The notes beneath the pieces were generated by a model that saw only the letters and a list, made by a program, of their open reading frames with translations, searched no databases and was not told the origin of the DNA. Positions 43,107 through 50,878 of a stretch of DNA of 64,000 nucleotides are shown piece after piece (position 1 is the first letter of the stretch; every line of letters begins with the position of its first letter). The DNA lies in contig NZ_KB235922.1 of the NCBI RefSeq assembly GCF_000332195.1, forward strand, positions 2,763,322 to 2,827,321, given 5' to 3'. Both the position numbers and the translations under genes were made by a program. Source of the DNA: Pleurocapsa sp. PCC 7319. Its GTDB lineage: Bacteria; Cyanobacteriota; Cyanobacteriia; Cyanobacteriales; Xenococcaceae.

Positions 43107-44087
43107 TCAGGTAGAAGGTACAGCTCTAACCACTATTAAACCTAGATAAGACACATGGGCTTTCAGTTGCTTTTCTACGGTATCAGTAATCCCTTGGGTT
43201 TCCTGGAGGGAAAGGTTAGGCGGTAGCATAATATCCATCTCCACATGGAGCCGATGCCCTAGCCAGCGAGTCCGCAGATTGGCGATCGCTTCAGTTTCAA
43301 TTTCAGGCACATGACTGATTGCATGGTGGAGCGATTCTAGTACCTCTGGTTCCACGCCATCGAGCAAGCGACTAAAAATAGTCTGTCCCGACTCCCAGAC
43401 GATTTTGAGCAACACGGCGGCGATCGCTAAACCAATCACTGGATCGGCCCAGGAATAGCCCAAACTAACACCCACGGCACTGAGTAACACCGCCAGACTT
43501 ACCAAACCATCTGCCATAGCGTGGTAGCCATCGGCTATCAAGGCAGCACTATTAATTTCCCGCCCTACCCGAACGCGGAAAACAGCCACAATTTCGTTAC
43601 CGATGAAGCCGACGAAGCCAGCGATGGCTAAGGCTCCCAAATGATGCAGGGGCTGAGGATGGTAAAATCGCTCTACAGACTCATAGGCGGTAATGATTGC
43701 ACTCAACAATACAATTGCCACAATCATTACCCCTGCCAAGTCTTCCAATCGAGCAAAGCCATAGGAAAATTTTGGTGTTGACTTTCGTCGGGATACTAGA
43801 AACGCCACACCCAAAGGTACGGCGGTCATTGCATCCCCTACGTTATGAATCATATCGGCCAGGAGAGCAACACTACCAGAAAGCCAGAATACCGCAGCCT
43901 GTACAATGGCCGTGAGTAGCAAGCCCACCAAAGACCATTTCACAGCCCAGATTCCTCGGGCAGAACTAGCGATTTCCGGATCTATGACCCCGTGGGTGTG
44001 GGTATAATCGCCATGATGATGGTGGTGATGTTCCACCTTTAGTCTGGTCAGTTGAGGAACATCAATAGAACTAGAAAGTTGTGTCAT
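43107..44087 (-). CDS. cation diffusion facilitator (zinc-type) with His-rich N-terminus
   Basis: 326 aa. The first 35 residues hold KVEHHHHHHGDYTHTHG, a metal-binding run. Six membrane helices follow. ALLADMIHNVGDAM has His-X3-Asp and ALIADGYHAMADGL the matching His-X3-Asp of zinc-type CDF proteins (proton-coupled export of Zn or related divalent metals). A C-terminal cytoplasmic domain ends with HRLHVEMDIMLPPNLSL. ATG 44087. It is 84 bp upstream of the parvulin gene on the same strand, in the DUF3604/HupE block, so metal handling looks like a shared theme (inference). The His run is natural coding and not a tag. Confidence 0.93.
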   Translation of the reverse strand: MTQLSSSIDVPQLTRLKVEHHHHHHGDYTHTHGVIDPEIASSARGIWAVKWSLVGLLLTAIVQAAVFWLSGSVALLADMIHNVGDAMTAVPLGVAFLVSRRKSTPKFSYGFARLEDLAGVMIVAIVLLSAIITAYESVERFYHPQPLHHLGALAIAGFVGFIGNEIVAVFRVRVGREINSAALIADGYHAMADGLVSLAVLLSAVGVSLGYSWADPVIGLAIAAVLLKIVWESGQTIFSRLLDGVEPEVLESLHHAISHVPEIETEAIANLRTRWLGHRLHVEMDIMLPPNLSLQETQGITDTVEKQLKAHVSYLGLIVVRAVPST

Positions 44088-44563
44088 AGTACTTGTTGAA
44101 ACAGGACATTCATCTGGGCATAAGTTAGGTAAACTACCTACACTTCTCTACTTGGTGAGTGGTGAGCGCAGGCTTTTAGTAGCTGTAGCAAATACAATCG
44201 ATAAGCATCAGGGTTTAGGCTGGTTTACACCTAAAAGCACGCGGGAGAAATCACGGCCCGTATTTTTGAATGGGTCTTCAATTCAAAACGGGCGCATTTA
44301 TTCGCCGTGAAAGGATTATCGGTAAAATCAGTTGTCTGAATATCAATTTAAAATCGAAAAGAGATGAACTAGGGAAGAAAAAGTTTTAATCAAAGCCATA
44401 TTGAACCATTCGTGACAAGTTTATAATCACAACAACAAGAAGCAATGCGATTTCTCACAAACAAGGAAATACATCCTACAAACTCTTGATTACCGATCAC
44501 CGATAAGTTTTAGGATGAAAGTTGGTGAGAAAATTACGATAAAAATATTTAAGAGGATCGGCA
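44088..44563. other. 475-bp spacer with a nested inverted repeat
   Basis: Between the CDF gene and the CSP41-like gene. TCACGGC (44251) with GCCGTGA (44304-44310) and, inside, CCCGTATTTTTGAAT (44257) with ATTCAAAACGGG (44281-44292) form a nested stem. Related bases (CGAAACGGGCGACAT) occur near 61671. No gene was found. It could be a non-coding repeat of the type built from GGGC...GCCC arms. Confidence 0.5.
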
Positions 44564-45499
44564 ATGCGAATTTTAATGATGGGGGGAACTCGCTTTATTG
44601 GAGTTTATCTGACTAAGGTTTTAGTAGACCAGGGGCATGAAGTTGTCTTATTTAATCGGGGTAACAATCCTGCTCCAGTAGAGGGAGTAAGTCAGATACA
44701 AGGTGATCGCAAGGATGCAAGTCAACTTAAAGAGAAGCTGGCGGGAGAAAGTTTTGATGCCATCTTTGATAACAATGGTCGGGAATTGAGCGATACTCAA
44801 CCTTTAGTAGAAATTTTCAATGGTAAGGTCAAGCATTTTGTCTATGTAAGTTCGGCAGGAGTCTACTTAAAATCGCACCAAATGCCTCACCGTGAAGGAG
44901 ATGCGGTCGATCCTAATAGTCGTCATAAGGGTAAACATCATACCGAAGCTTATTTAGCTGAGTCGGGTATTCCTTGGACTTCTATTCGCCCAGTTTATAT
45001 TTATGGTCCTCAAAACTATAACGATCTCGAAGCTTGGTTTTTTGACCGTATAGTTCGTAATCGTCCTCTACCGATACCTGGGAATGGGATGTATATTACT
45101 CAGTTTGGTCATGTCCAAGATTTAGCGTCAGCGATGGCTAGTGTTTTAGGAAACGAGACTGCGATTGGGAAAATTTATAACATTTCAGGCGATCGCTATG
45201 TAACTTTTAACGGTTTGGCTTATGCTTGTGCTGAGGCTGCGGGTAAATCCTCTGAAGATATTAAACTAGAGCATTACAATCCTGCTAAGTTTGACTTTGG
45301 CAAAAGAAAAGCTTTTCCGATGCGTCAACAACATTTCTTTGCTGATATTCACCAGGCTCAAACAGACCTTAATTGGCAACCTAAGTATGATTTAGTCTCT
45401 GGCTTAAAAGACTCTTTCCAAAATGATTATCTGGCATCGGGTAGAGATCAATCAGAAATTGACTTTGCTTTAGATGAAGAGATATTAGGCAAAATATAA
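44564..45499 (+). CDS. NAD-dependent epimerase-like protein (CSP41-type)
   Basis: 311 aa extended SDR. MRILMMGGTRFIGVYLTKVL is the Rossmann start with a GGTRFIG motif typical of CSP41 relatives, followed by HFVYVSSAGVYLKS, SIRPVYIYGP and ITQFGHVQDLASAM. Plastid CSP41 proteins bind RNA and ribosome-associated transcripts, and cyanobacterial homologues are thought to act with ribosomes or RNA polymerase. A sugar-nucleotide role is the alternative. AGAGGA lies eight bases before ATG 44564. Its 3' end overlaps the convergent pgsA gene by 52 bp. Confidence 0.86.
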   Translation: MRILMMGGTRFIGVYLTKVLVDQGHEVVLFNRGNNPAPVEGVSQIQGDRKDASQLKEKLAGESFDAIFDNNGRELSDTQPLVEIFNGKVKHFVYVSSAGVYLKSHQMPHREGDAVDPNSRHKGKHHTEAYLAESGIPWTSIRPVYIYGPQNYNDLEAWFFDRIVRNRPLPIPGNGMYITQFGHVQDLASAMASVLGNETAIGKIYNISGDRYVTFNGLAYACAEAAGKSSEDIKLEHYNPAKFDFGKRKAFPMRQQHFFADIHQAQTDLNWQPKYDLVSGLKDSFQNDYLASGRDQSEIDFALDEEILGKI

Positions 45500-45996
45500 A
45501 TCCAGCCCGAGATTAAACTTATTGCCACTGCTAGCCAAAATAAAATAATGGTTGGGGTATCCCACTGAGACGATAGGGGCGCAATTAAAAAAGCGATCGC
45601 TATAATTTGTACTACGGTTTTCAGTTTTCCCCAGATATTTGCCCCTGCAATGCTAGTATTACCTGTTAATTTAGGGTTGACACGCCAGCCTGCGATCGCT
45701 AATTCTCTAGTTAAAATTAAAAATACTCCCCAAGCAGGAACTATCTGTAGCTCAATCAAAGCTAGTAATGAGCCCAAAACCAAAAGCTTATCTACTAAAG
45801 GATCGAGAAACTTACCCAATTCCGTTACCATGTCTAATTTGCGAGCTAAATAGCCGTCTACCCAATCTGTCCCTGCTGCAATGACAAAAATCCCCACACA
45901 GAACCAACGATTTTCTGGAGTGGGGTTTTGGAGTAAATAGAGAATTAAAGGAAGTCCTAATAGACGAGATAAAGTTATCCAAGTCGGAAGATTCAT
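45448..45996 (-). CDS. pgsA: CDP-diacylglycerol-glycerol-3-phosphate 3-phosphatidyltransferase
   Basis: 182 aa from ATG 45996 (MNLPTWITLSRLLGLPLIL); a 16-residue upstream extension to 46044 is possible but lacks homology-like sequence. It makes phosphatidylglycerol phosphate, the precursor of the only phospholipid of cyanobacterial thylakoids. The CDP-alcohol phosphatidyltransferase motif is GTDWVDGYLARKLDMVTELG followed by KFLDPLVDK (D-X2-D-G-X2-A-R-X8-G-X3-D-X3-D). Hydrophobic helices are as expected. Its last 17 codons overlap the 3' end of the convergent CSP41-like gene. Confidence 0.93.
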   Translation of the reverse strand: MNLPTWITLSRLLGLPLILYLLQNPTPENRWFCVGIFVIAAGTDWVDGYLARKLDMVTELGKFLDPLVDKLLVLGSLLALIELQIVPAWGVFLILTRELAIAGWRVNPKLTGNTSIAGANIWGKLKTVVQIIAIAFLIAPLSSQWDTPTIILFWLAVAISLISGWIYILPNISSSKAKSISD

Positions 45997-46065
45997 AGAA
46001 ATAGAGTGAAATAATTGAAAAGAGGAACTGGCGCACTTAATCATAGTGTTTTCCAGATCTAATCT

Positions 46066-46740
46066 TCAACAAGCACCCTTACGAGTCAACACTACTACAA
46101 TTGTTTGTACAATTAGGATTATGTCGTACGCTATAGACCATCTTTTTTGATAATCCAAATCCATTTGCACAATATCTTCAAAATCGAGAACTGCTGAACG
46201 TCCTCTAACTTGCCATTCTCCAGTGATACCAGGTTTAACTTTTAAACGCTGAAAATGGTGGTCGTCGTACATAGATACTTCATTAGTAGTTGGGGGACGA
46301 GTCCCAACTAAACTCATATCACCTTGGAGAACGTTCCAAAATTGAGGAAACTCATCTAGACTAGTGCGGCGCAGAAAACGACCTATTCTAGTAATACGAG
46401 GATCTTTGTCATTTTTAAAGATGTGTCCTTTAGCTTTATTTTCTACTAAATGCTTTTTCTGGTCTGCATCGGTAATCATGGAACGAAATTTCCAAATTTT
46501 GAAAGGCTTTCCTTCCAGACCACAGCGAGTTTGACTATAGAAAAGATTACCTGGATCATCAAATTGCATCGCGATCGCAATTGGTAGAGCAATAATTCCC
46601 GTGATTACCAAACCAACAATTGCTCCCAATATGTCTAACATTCTTTTCGCTCTGCTAGTTACTGAGGGATGAACTTGATGTCCAATATGTAATGGCAGAA
46701 CTTTCATTTCCCTTAGCTGAAGATTAATAGGTGCAGTCAT
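46066..46740 (-). CDS. bacterial sugar transferase (exopolysaccharide priming)
   Basis: 224 aa. One hydrophobic segment near residue 37-60 (MLDILGAIVGLVITGIIALP) precedes the catalytic part: KPFKIWKFRSM, DPRITRIGRFLRRTSLDEFP, QFWNVLQGDMSLVGTRPP and VKPGITGEWQVRGRS. These enzymes transfer a sugar phosphate from UDP-sugar to undecaprenyl phosphate, starting polysaccharide repeat synthesis. The short form without the extra N-terminal domain. It is 70 bp from pgsA on the same strand. No other glycosyltransferases lie nearby. Confidence 0.93.
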   Translation of the reverse strand: MTAPINLQLREMKVLPLHIGHQVHPSVTSRAKRMLDILGAIVGLVITGIIALPIAIAMQFDDPGNLFYSQTRCGLEGKPFKIWKFRSMITDADQKKHLVENKAKGHIFKNDKDPRITRIGRFLRRTSLDEFPQFWNVLQGDMSLVGTRPPTTNEVSMYDDHHFQRLKVKPGITGEWQVRGRSAVLDFEDIVQMDLDYQKRWSIAYDIILIVQTIVVVLTRKGAC

Positions 46741-46938
46741 ATAAATCTAAATTTAAACAGGTCTAATTATTAATACAGTTTGATTATGGTCTTTATGCAA
46801 TCTTATTTGGTTCACAACCTAGATAGCTATAAACAAAGACTCTCTTTACTGAATCTTTAGAAAAAAAATAGTAACTTTAAAGCTTTTATAGCAATACGAA
46901 CTTTTATTAGGACACTCATTACTCGTTACTCGTTACTC

Positions 46939-46992
46939 ATTACTTACGAGCAATCAAATAAACTTGTCCTAACGTAACTTTGTACGGCTATA
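46939..46992 (+). repeat. 54-bp repeat, copy 2 (within a 560-bp gene-free spacer)
   Basis: Same 54 bases as 6411-6464, with two substitutions. Just upstream TTAGGACA (about 46907) pairs with TGTCCTAA inside the repeat, around an array of ATTACTCGTT/ATTACTTACG units. The rest of 46741-47300 is A+T-rich with no gene visible; it must contain the promoters of the divergent sugar transferase and Crp-family genes. Confidence 0.7.
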
Positions 46993-47300
46993 TATACAGC
47001 TCATCTTTAATTAAGTTCTTTATTCTCAAAAAATAATTAAATGATGTTATAAAATAAGCCAGTTGAAAGTATTTGCCAATCAAAAAGTATTTTTATTATT
47101 TTTGTTAGTTGTGGCTTTTTTAATCAGAAAATTTCAGTCAAACCACCTTTTTAAATAGTTTAAAAATAATACTTTTTCATAATAATTGCCGAAAATTTGT
47201 AAGATTTTTAGCTGAGTAAAAAATCTATTTGATCTCTAAATGGATTTAAATTTCATTACTTAGCTTTTTTAGATGATACAAAGGAGATATTAATAATCAA

Positions 47301-48026
47301 TTGAAGCTCGACTTACATATGGAAGACCAATCTCGATATCTAGAGTCCAACATTAATCATAAAGAACTGATGGAATTAGTTCCATTTATGGCTGGACTAC
47401 CGGAAGATAGTACTCACAAAATTGCTGGTCATTTTGTGACTCTATCTCATCCTGCTAATCAAGTACTTCTCCTAGAAAATGATTGGGGAGGTTCAGTATA
47501 TTTCATCCTAGAAGGATGGGTAAAAATTCGTACTTACAATCTTGATGGAAAAGAAGTTACCCTCAACATTCTGGGGAGAGGAGAACTTTTCGGGGAAATG
47601 GCGGCTATGGATAAAATGCCTCGTTCGACAGATGCTATTACCCTGACCAAGACTTTAATTGGTAGAATACCAGCAGAAGATTTTGTCAACCTAATTAATA
47701 CTGAACCGATGGCAGGAGTTCGTCTGGTGCAATTAATGGCCAAGCGTTTACGTCAAGTCAATCGACGACTTCAATTGCGAGAGGCAAGCAGTATTTCAAG
47801 AGTGGCAGATGCAATTCTATTCCTGGTGGAGGGACAAGGAAAGGAAGGTGCTCAAGGTACAGAAATTCCTAACGTACCCCATCGAGAAATTAGTAGTTTA
47901 AGCGGGTTGGCTAGAGAAACCGTAACCAGAGTCTTAACCAAGTTAGAAAAAAAAGGTTTAATTCAAAGAGATGCTGACTCGATGCGTATTCCTGACGTGC
48001 CTGCTTTAGAAGATACTATCTGCTAA
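47301..48026 (+). CDS. Crp/Fnr-family transcription regulator
   Basis: 241 aa from TTG 47301, or 235 aa from ATG 47319 (MEDQSRYLESNINHK); AAGGAG at 47281-47286 is rather far from either. An N-terminal cupin-like nucleotide-binding domain has GSVYFILEGWVKIRT and GRGELFGEMAAMDKMPRSTD. A long dimer helix follows, then a winged helix with VPHREISSLSGLARETVTRV (recognition helix) and KKGLIQRD. Fe-S cysteines of Fnr are absent. The ligand is uncertain: Arg in the PRSTDA phosphate-binding region is compatible with a cyclic nucleotide, but Ser of cAMP receptors varies. Upstream lies a long, repeat-bearing spacer. Confidence 0.9.
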   Translation: MKLDLHMEDQSRYLESNINHKELMELVPFMAGLPEDSTHKIAGHFVTLSHPANQVLLLENDWGGSVYFILEGWVKIRTYNLDGKEVTLNILGRGELFGEMAAMDKMPRSTDAITLTKTLIGRIPAEDFVNLINTEPMAGVRLVQLMAKRLRQVNRRLQLREASSISRVADAILFLVEGQGKEGAQGTEIPNVPHREISSLSGLARETVTRVLTKLEKKGLIQRDADSMRIPDVPALEDTIC

Positions 48027-48077
48027 TATACTCAGACCTCCTAATTATCTTAGTTGATTTAACAAGTTAAATTGCTT

Positions 48078-48842
48078 ATGGCTACAGAAGATCGAAAACA
48101 TTCATTGTCTGATACTGCTAAACAGATTGATGATGATGATATCAACTGGGTTGATGAGGAGGATTCCGAGTTAGTTAATTCCCCTATAACATCCTCAAAA
48201 AGAACACCTAAAAAAGATACTAAAGTTCCTACCGATACAGTAGTCATGGTAGAAACTGCTTTCTTAGCTAGTGCTGCTAGTTTAGTATGGTTAATCAATT
48301 ATTATTTTCCGTTTGGACCTGTCTTAAAAATTTTCTTTCCCATTCCGATCGCCCTGATTTATTTGAGACGAGGTAATCGAGCTTCCTGGATGGCGGCGAT
48401 TGTTTCAGGATTACTGTTATTAGTTTTGATGGGACCTACTCGAAGTATTATTTTTTTGATGCCTTATGGTCTTATGGGAGTTTTGTTAGGAGCCTGTTGG
48501 CAGCGTAAGGTCAGTTGGTCAATTTCGATTTTGTTGGGGTCGGCGATTGGTTCTCTAGGGATATTTTTTCGTTTTTGGTTAACCTCTATTTTAGTAGGAG
48601 AAAATTTATGGGTATATGTGATTACTCAAATTACTGAAGTAACAGACTGGTTATTTTTTAAGCTGGGAATCTTAGCACAACCTAACTTTTTCTTGATTCA
48701 ATTACTGGCTTTTGGCTTGATTATTATTAATAATTTAGTTTATCTATTTGCAGTTCACTTGGTAGCCTTAATATTGCTAGATCGCTTGAATAATCCCATT
48801 TCGCGACCTCCTGAATGGGTCAGAGTTTTACTAGATTACTAA
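48078..48842 (+). CDS. DUF2232-family membrane protein
   Basis: 254 aa from ATG 48078 (MATEDRKHSLSDTAKQIDD), with an acidic cytoplasmic N-terminus of about 55 residues. The rest has six hydrophobic segments, e.g. VETAFLASAASLVWLINYY, LRRGNRASWMAAIVSGLLLL and FLIQLLAFGLIIINNLVYLF. PIPIALIYLRRGNRASW near the start is typical of the DUF2232/YybS-like group, which may act as transporter membrane components or S-component-like proteins. It follows the Crp-family gene by 50 bp on the same strand and may be co-transcribed. No substrate is known. Confidence 0.8.
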   Translation: MATEDRKHSLSDTAKQIDDDDINWVDEEDSELVNSPITSSKRTPKKDTKVPTDTVVMVETAFLASAASLVWLINYYFPFGPVLKIFFPIPIALIYLRRGNRASWMAAIVSGLLLLVLMGPTRSIIFLMPYGLMGVLLGACWQRKVSWSISILLGSAIGSLGIFFRFWLTSILVGENLWVYVITQITEVTDWLFFKLGILAQPNFFLIQLLAFGLIIINNLVYLFAVHLVALILLDRLNNPISRPPEWVRVLLDY

Positions 48843-48984
48843 TAAAGAAACGGCTACGCCGTAGCTAATAGCTCTTAGCTATTAGCTAAGAGCTTCAATC
48901 AAATAGAGTCTTAAACTCTACCTGATTGTCGACGACCTAAGAGGTCGGAGTCTTAAACTCAATTACGCTTTTAGCAGTCAAACC

Positions 48985-49034
48985 AAGGCTAAAAGCTAAA
49001 GGCTAAAGGCTAAAGGCTAAAGGCTAAAAGCTTT
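48985..49034 (+). repeat. tandem heptamer GGCTAAA array
   Basis: About six units of GGCTAAA with one variant (AGCTAAA), inside a 310-bp gene-free spacer (48843-49151) that also contains TAGCTCTTAGCTATTAGCT-type palindromes and a repeated GAGTCTTAAACTC (about 48905 and 48948). The same class of short tandem repeat occurs at 20310. Confidence 0.85.
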
Positions 49035-49151
49035 AAGATAAAAAGCTTAGAGGAGTAGCTGTTTCTTGAGGTCGCCTCAAGAATTTATATGCCCCGTCTT
49101 AGAACTTAGTCCTAGAGGATACCGCGACCCATAAGCTTAGAGCTTTAAAAT

Positions 49152-50276
49152 ATGATTTACGTTTACAGTCAGTTACAATCAGGATTTCGTTGGTTAAGAC
49201 AATATAGTGGTGCTAATCCTAGTTTTGCTTGTATTTTAGGTTTTACCGCTACGGGATTAATTCCAGGTATTTCCGCAGCAGGGGCAACCCCTCAAGATCG
49301 AGAATATACAGCGATCGCCGATGCGGAATTTTTGGCTCAAGGTGTACAAGCAAATTATCACCATCCTTTACCAATACTTACCGCAGGAGTATCGCCAACG
49401 TTTATTTCTCGTGCAGTAGTAGAGGCTTTGCAGATCCCTACCTACATTTTTAATGCTGGTTTACCCCATCAGCCAACGGTAGATACTATCGATCTGCGGG
49501 GAATTCCTGCTGCTTGTATCACTACTGGTCGAGCGATGCACCTAGAGACGGTACAACACCTATTTAAACAAGGTCAGAAATGGGGGGAAAAACTGGCAAA
49601 TACGACTGATTATTTGATTATTGGAGAATGTGTAGTTGGGGGGACAACCACGGCTCTAGCTCTATTGATGGCATTGGGAATTGAGTCTAGGGGAATGGTT
49701 AATAGTAGTCATCCTAGTTGCAATCATACCCAAAAATGGTCGGTGGTTCAGACTGGACTATTGCAGGCAGACTTATTAACATCTCAGCCAAACGATCTCC
49801 ATGATCCCCTAAAGTTAGTGGCAGCAATCGGCGATCCGATGCAAATTGTCGCAGCAGGCATGGCAATCACCGCCAGTAAACATATGGGAGTATTGTTAGC
49901 AGGTGGTACACAAATGCTAGCAGTTTATGCTCTAATTGAAGCGCTCATAAACTATCATCACGTATCAGCTCAATTATCTCAGATTGTTGTAGGTACAACT
50001 AGATGGGTAGCAGAAGATACTACCGGCAATACAGTTGGTTTGGCAAAACGTATCGGTAGGGTCCCTCTCTTGGCTACTAGACTTAGTTTTGCTACTTCTC
50101 GATATACTAATTTTCGAGCCTATTCCCAAGGTTATGTCAAAGAAGGAGTAGGAGCTGGAGGCTGCGCGATCGCAGCTCACCTTAAATTAAATTGGACTTC
50201 CACTCGCTTGCTGACTGTCATCGAAACTCTATTTGCTCGTTATCGCCATTTAAGAATGAATTCTATAGGTCAATAA
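49152..50276 (+). CDS. cobT: nicotinate-nucleotide-dimethylbenzimidazole phosphoribosyltransferase-like protein
   Basis: 374 aa of the TIGR00303-type CobT variant widespread in cyanobacteria, thought to make the alpha-ribazole phosphate (or adenine equivalent) for the lower loop of cobalamin/pseudocobalamin. Motifs: LTAGVSPTFISRAVVEAL, TTGRAMHLETV, DYLIIGECVVGGTTTALAL, SSHPSCNH and ILLAGGTQMLAVYAL-like LLAGGTQMLAVYAL. The C-terminus has VGAGGCAIAAHLKL. ATG 49152. It overlaps the convergent coiled-coil gene by 27 bp at its 3' end. cobS, at 15.7 kb, acts at the next step. Confidence 0.88.
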   Translation: MIYVYSQLQSGFRWLRQYSGANPSFACILGFTATGLIPGISAAGATPQDREYTAIADAEFLAQGVQANYHHPLPILTAGVSPTFISRAVVEALQIPTYIFNAGLPHQPTVDTIDLRGIPAACITTGRAMHLETVQHLFKQGQKWGEKLANTTDYLIIGECVVGGTTTALALLMALGIESRGMVNSSHPSCNHTQKWSVVQTGLLQADLLTSQPNDLHDPLKLVAAIGDPMQIVAAGMAITASKHMGVLLAGGTQMLAVYALIEALINYHHVSAQLSQIVVGTTRWVAEDTTGNTVGLAKRIGRVPLLATRLSFATSRYTNFRAYSQGYVKEGVGAGGCAIAAHLKLNWTSTRLLTVIETLFARYRHLRMNSIGQ

Positions 50277-50627
50277 TTGTTCTTCTAGAGCAGCAATACG
50301 ATTGTATGCAGCAGTAAGCTGTGCTGTTAAACGACGAATTTGGGTATCGGGGGAGAGATTTTCGCTGCTAGAATTGGCACTACTAGTACTACTATTATCA
50401 TCTACCAAAATATCTTTATGAGTTAGTTGATAGTCTGAGTCTCCGTCATGACTTTTATAGTAGGAGTGCCCTGAAGCAAAGTTAGGTAGTGAATAGGTAT
50501 CTTGCTCTGAACATTTCGGAGCTTGGGAACTTAATTCTTTAACCTGATTACTAATTTGCTCAATTAGCCCGTGCAGGCGATCTATTTTATCCCGTAGCTC
50601 AATAATTTGTACCTGTAATGTATCCAT
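50250..50627 (-). CDS. small coiled-coil protein
   Basis: 125 aa. The N-terminal helix has heptads (LQVQIIELRDKIDRLHGLIE, then QISNQVKELSSQ), a Ser/Asp-rich unstructured middle follows (DDNSSTSSANSSSENLS), then a second coiled coil (QIRRLTAQLTAAYNRIAALE). No family or membrane segment. ATG 50627. The repeat of a short-coil/linker/short-coil form suggests an oligomerising linker or scaffold, unproven. Its 3' end overlaps cobT by 27 bp. Confidence 0.7.
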   Translation of the reverse strand: MDTLQVQIIELRDKIDRLHGLIEQISNQVKELSSQAPKCSEQDTYSLPNFASGHSYYKSHDGDSDYQLTHKDILVDDNSSTSSANSSSENLSPDTQIRRLTAQLTAAYNRIAALEEQLLTYRIHS

Positions 50628-50878
50628 AGATTTTTATTAACCAATCAATTATCCTGTGCTTTCATGCTAAAAGCATTATGCTCAAAAATAACTACTATTC
50701 CTGATTCATTTAATAATTGCTCAACTTATTTTTGTAAATATATTAATACTACTTATAAAAGCCAATTTTAAGCCAAAATTTACCATGATTTAGCTGTAAA
50801 AATATGTCTTCTGACGTTAGTGAAACTACTGATTTAAACCTAGGTATATCTACTTTAAATAATTAATTTTGATCTGTA

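Noticed and set aside
43960-44087. His6 run as a cloning-tag artefact
   Set aside because: It continues naturally into GDYTHTHG and membrane helices of a CDF protein, and similar His-rich tails are known in the family.
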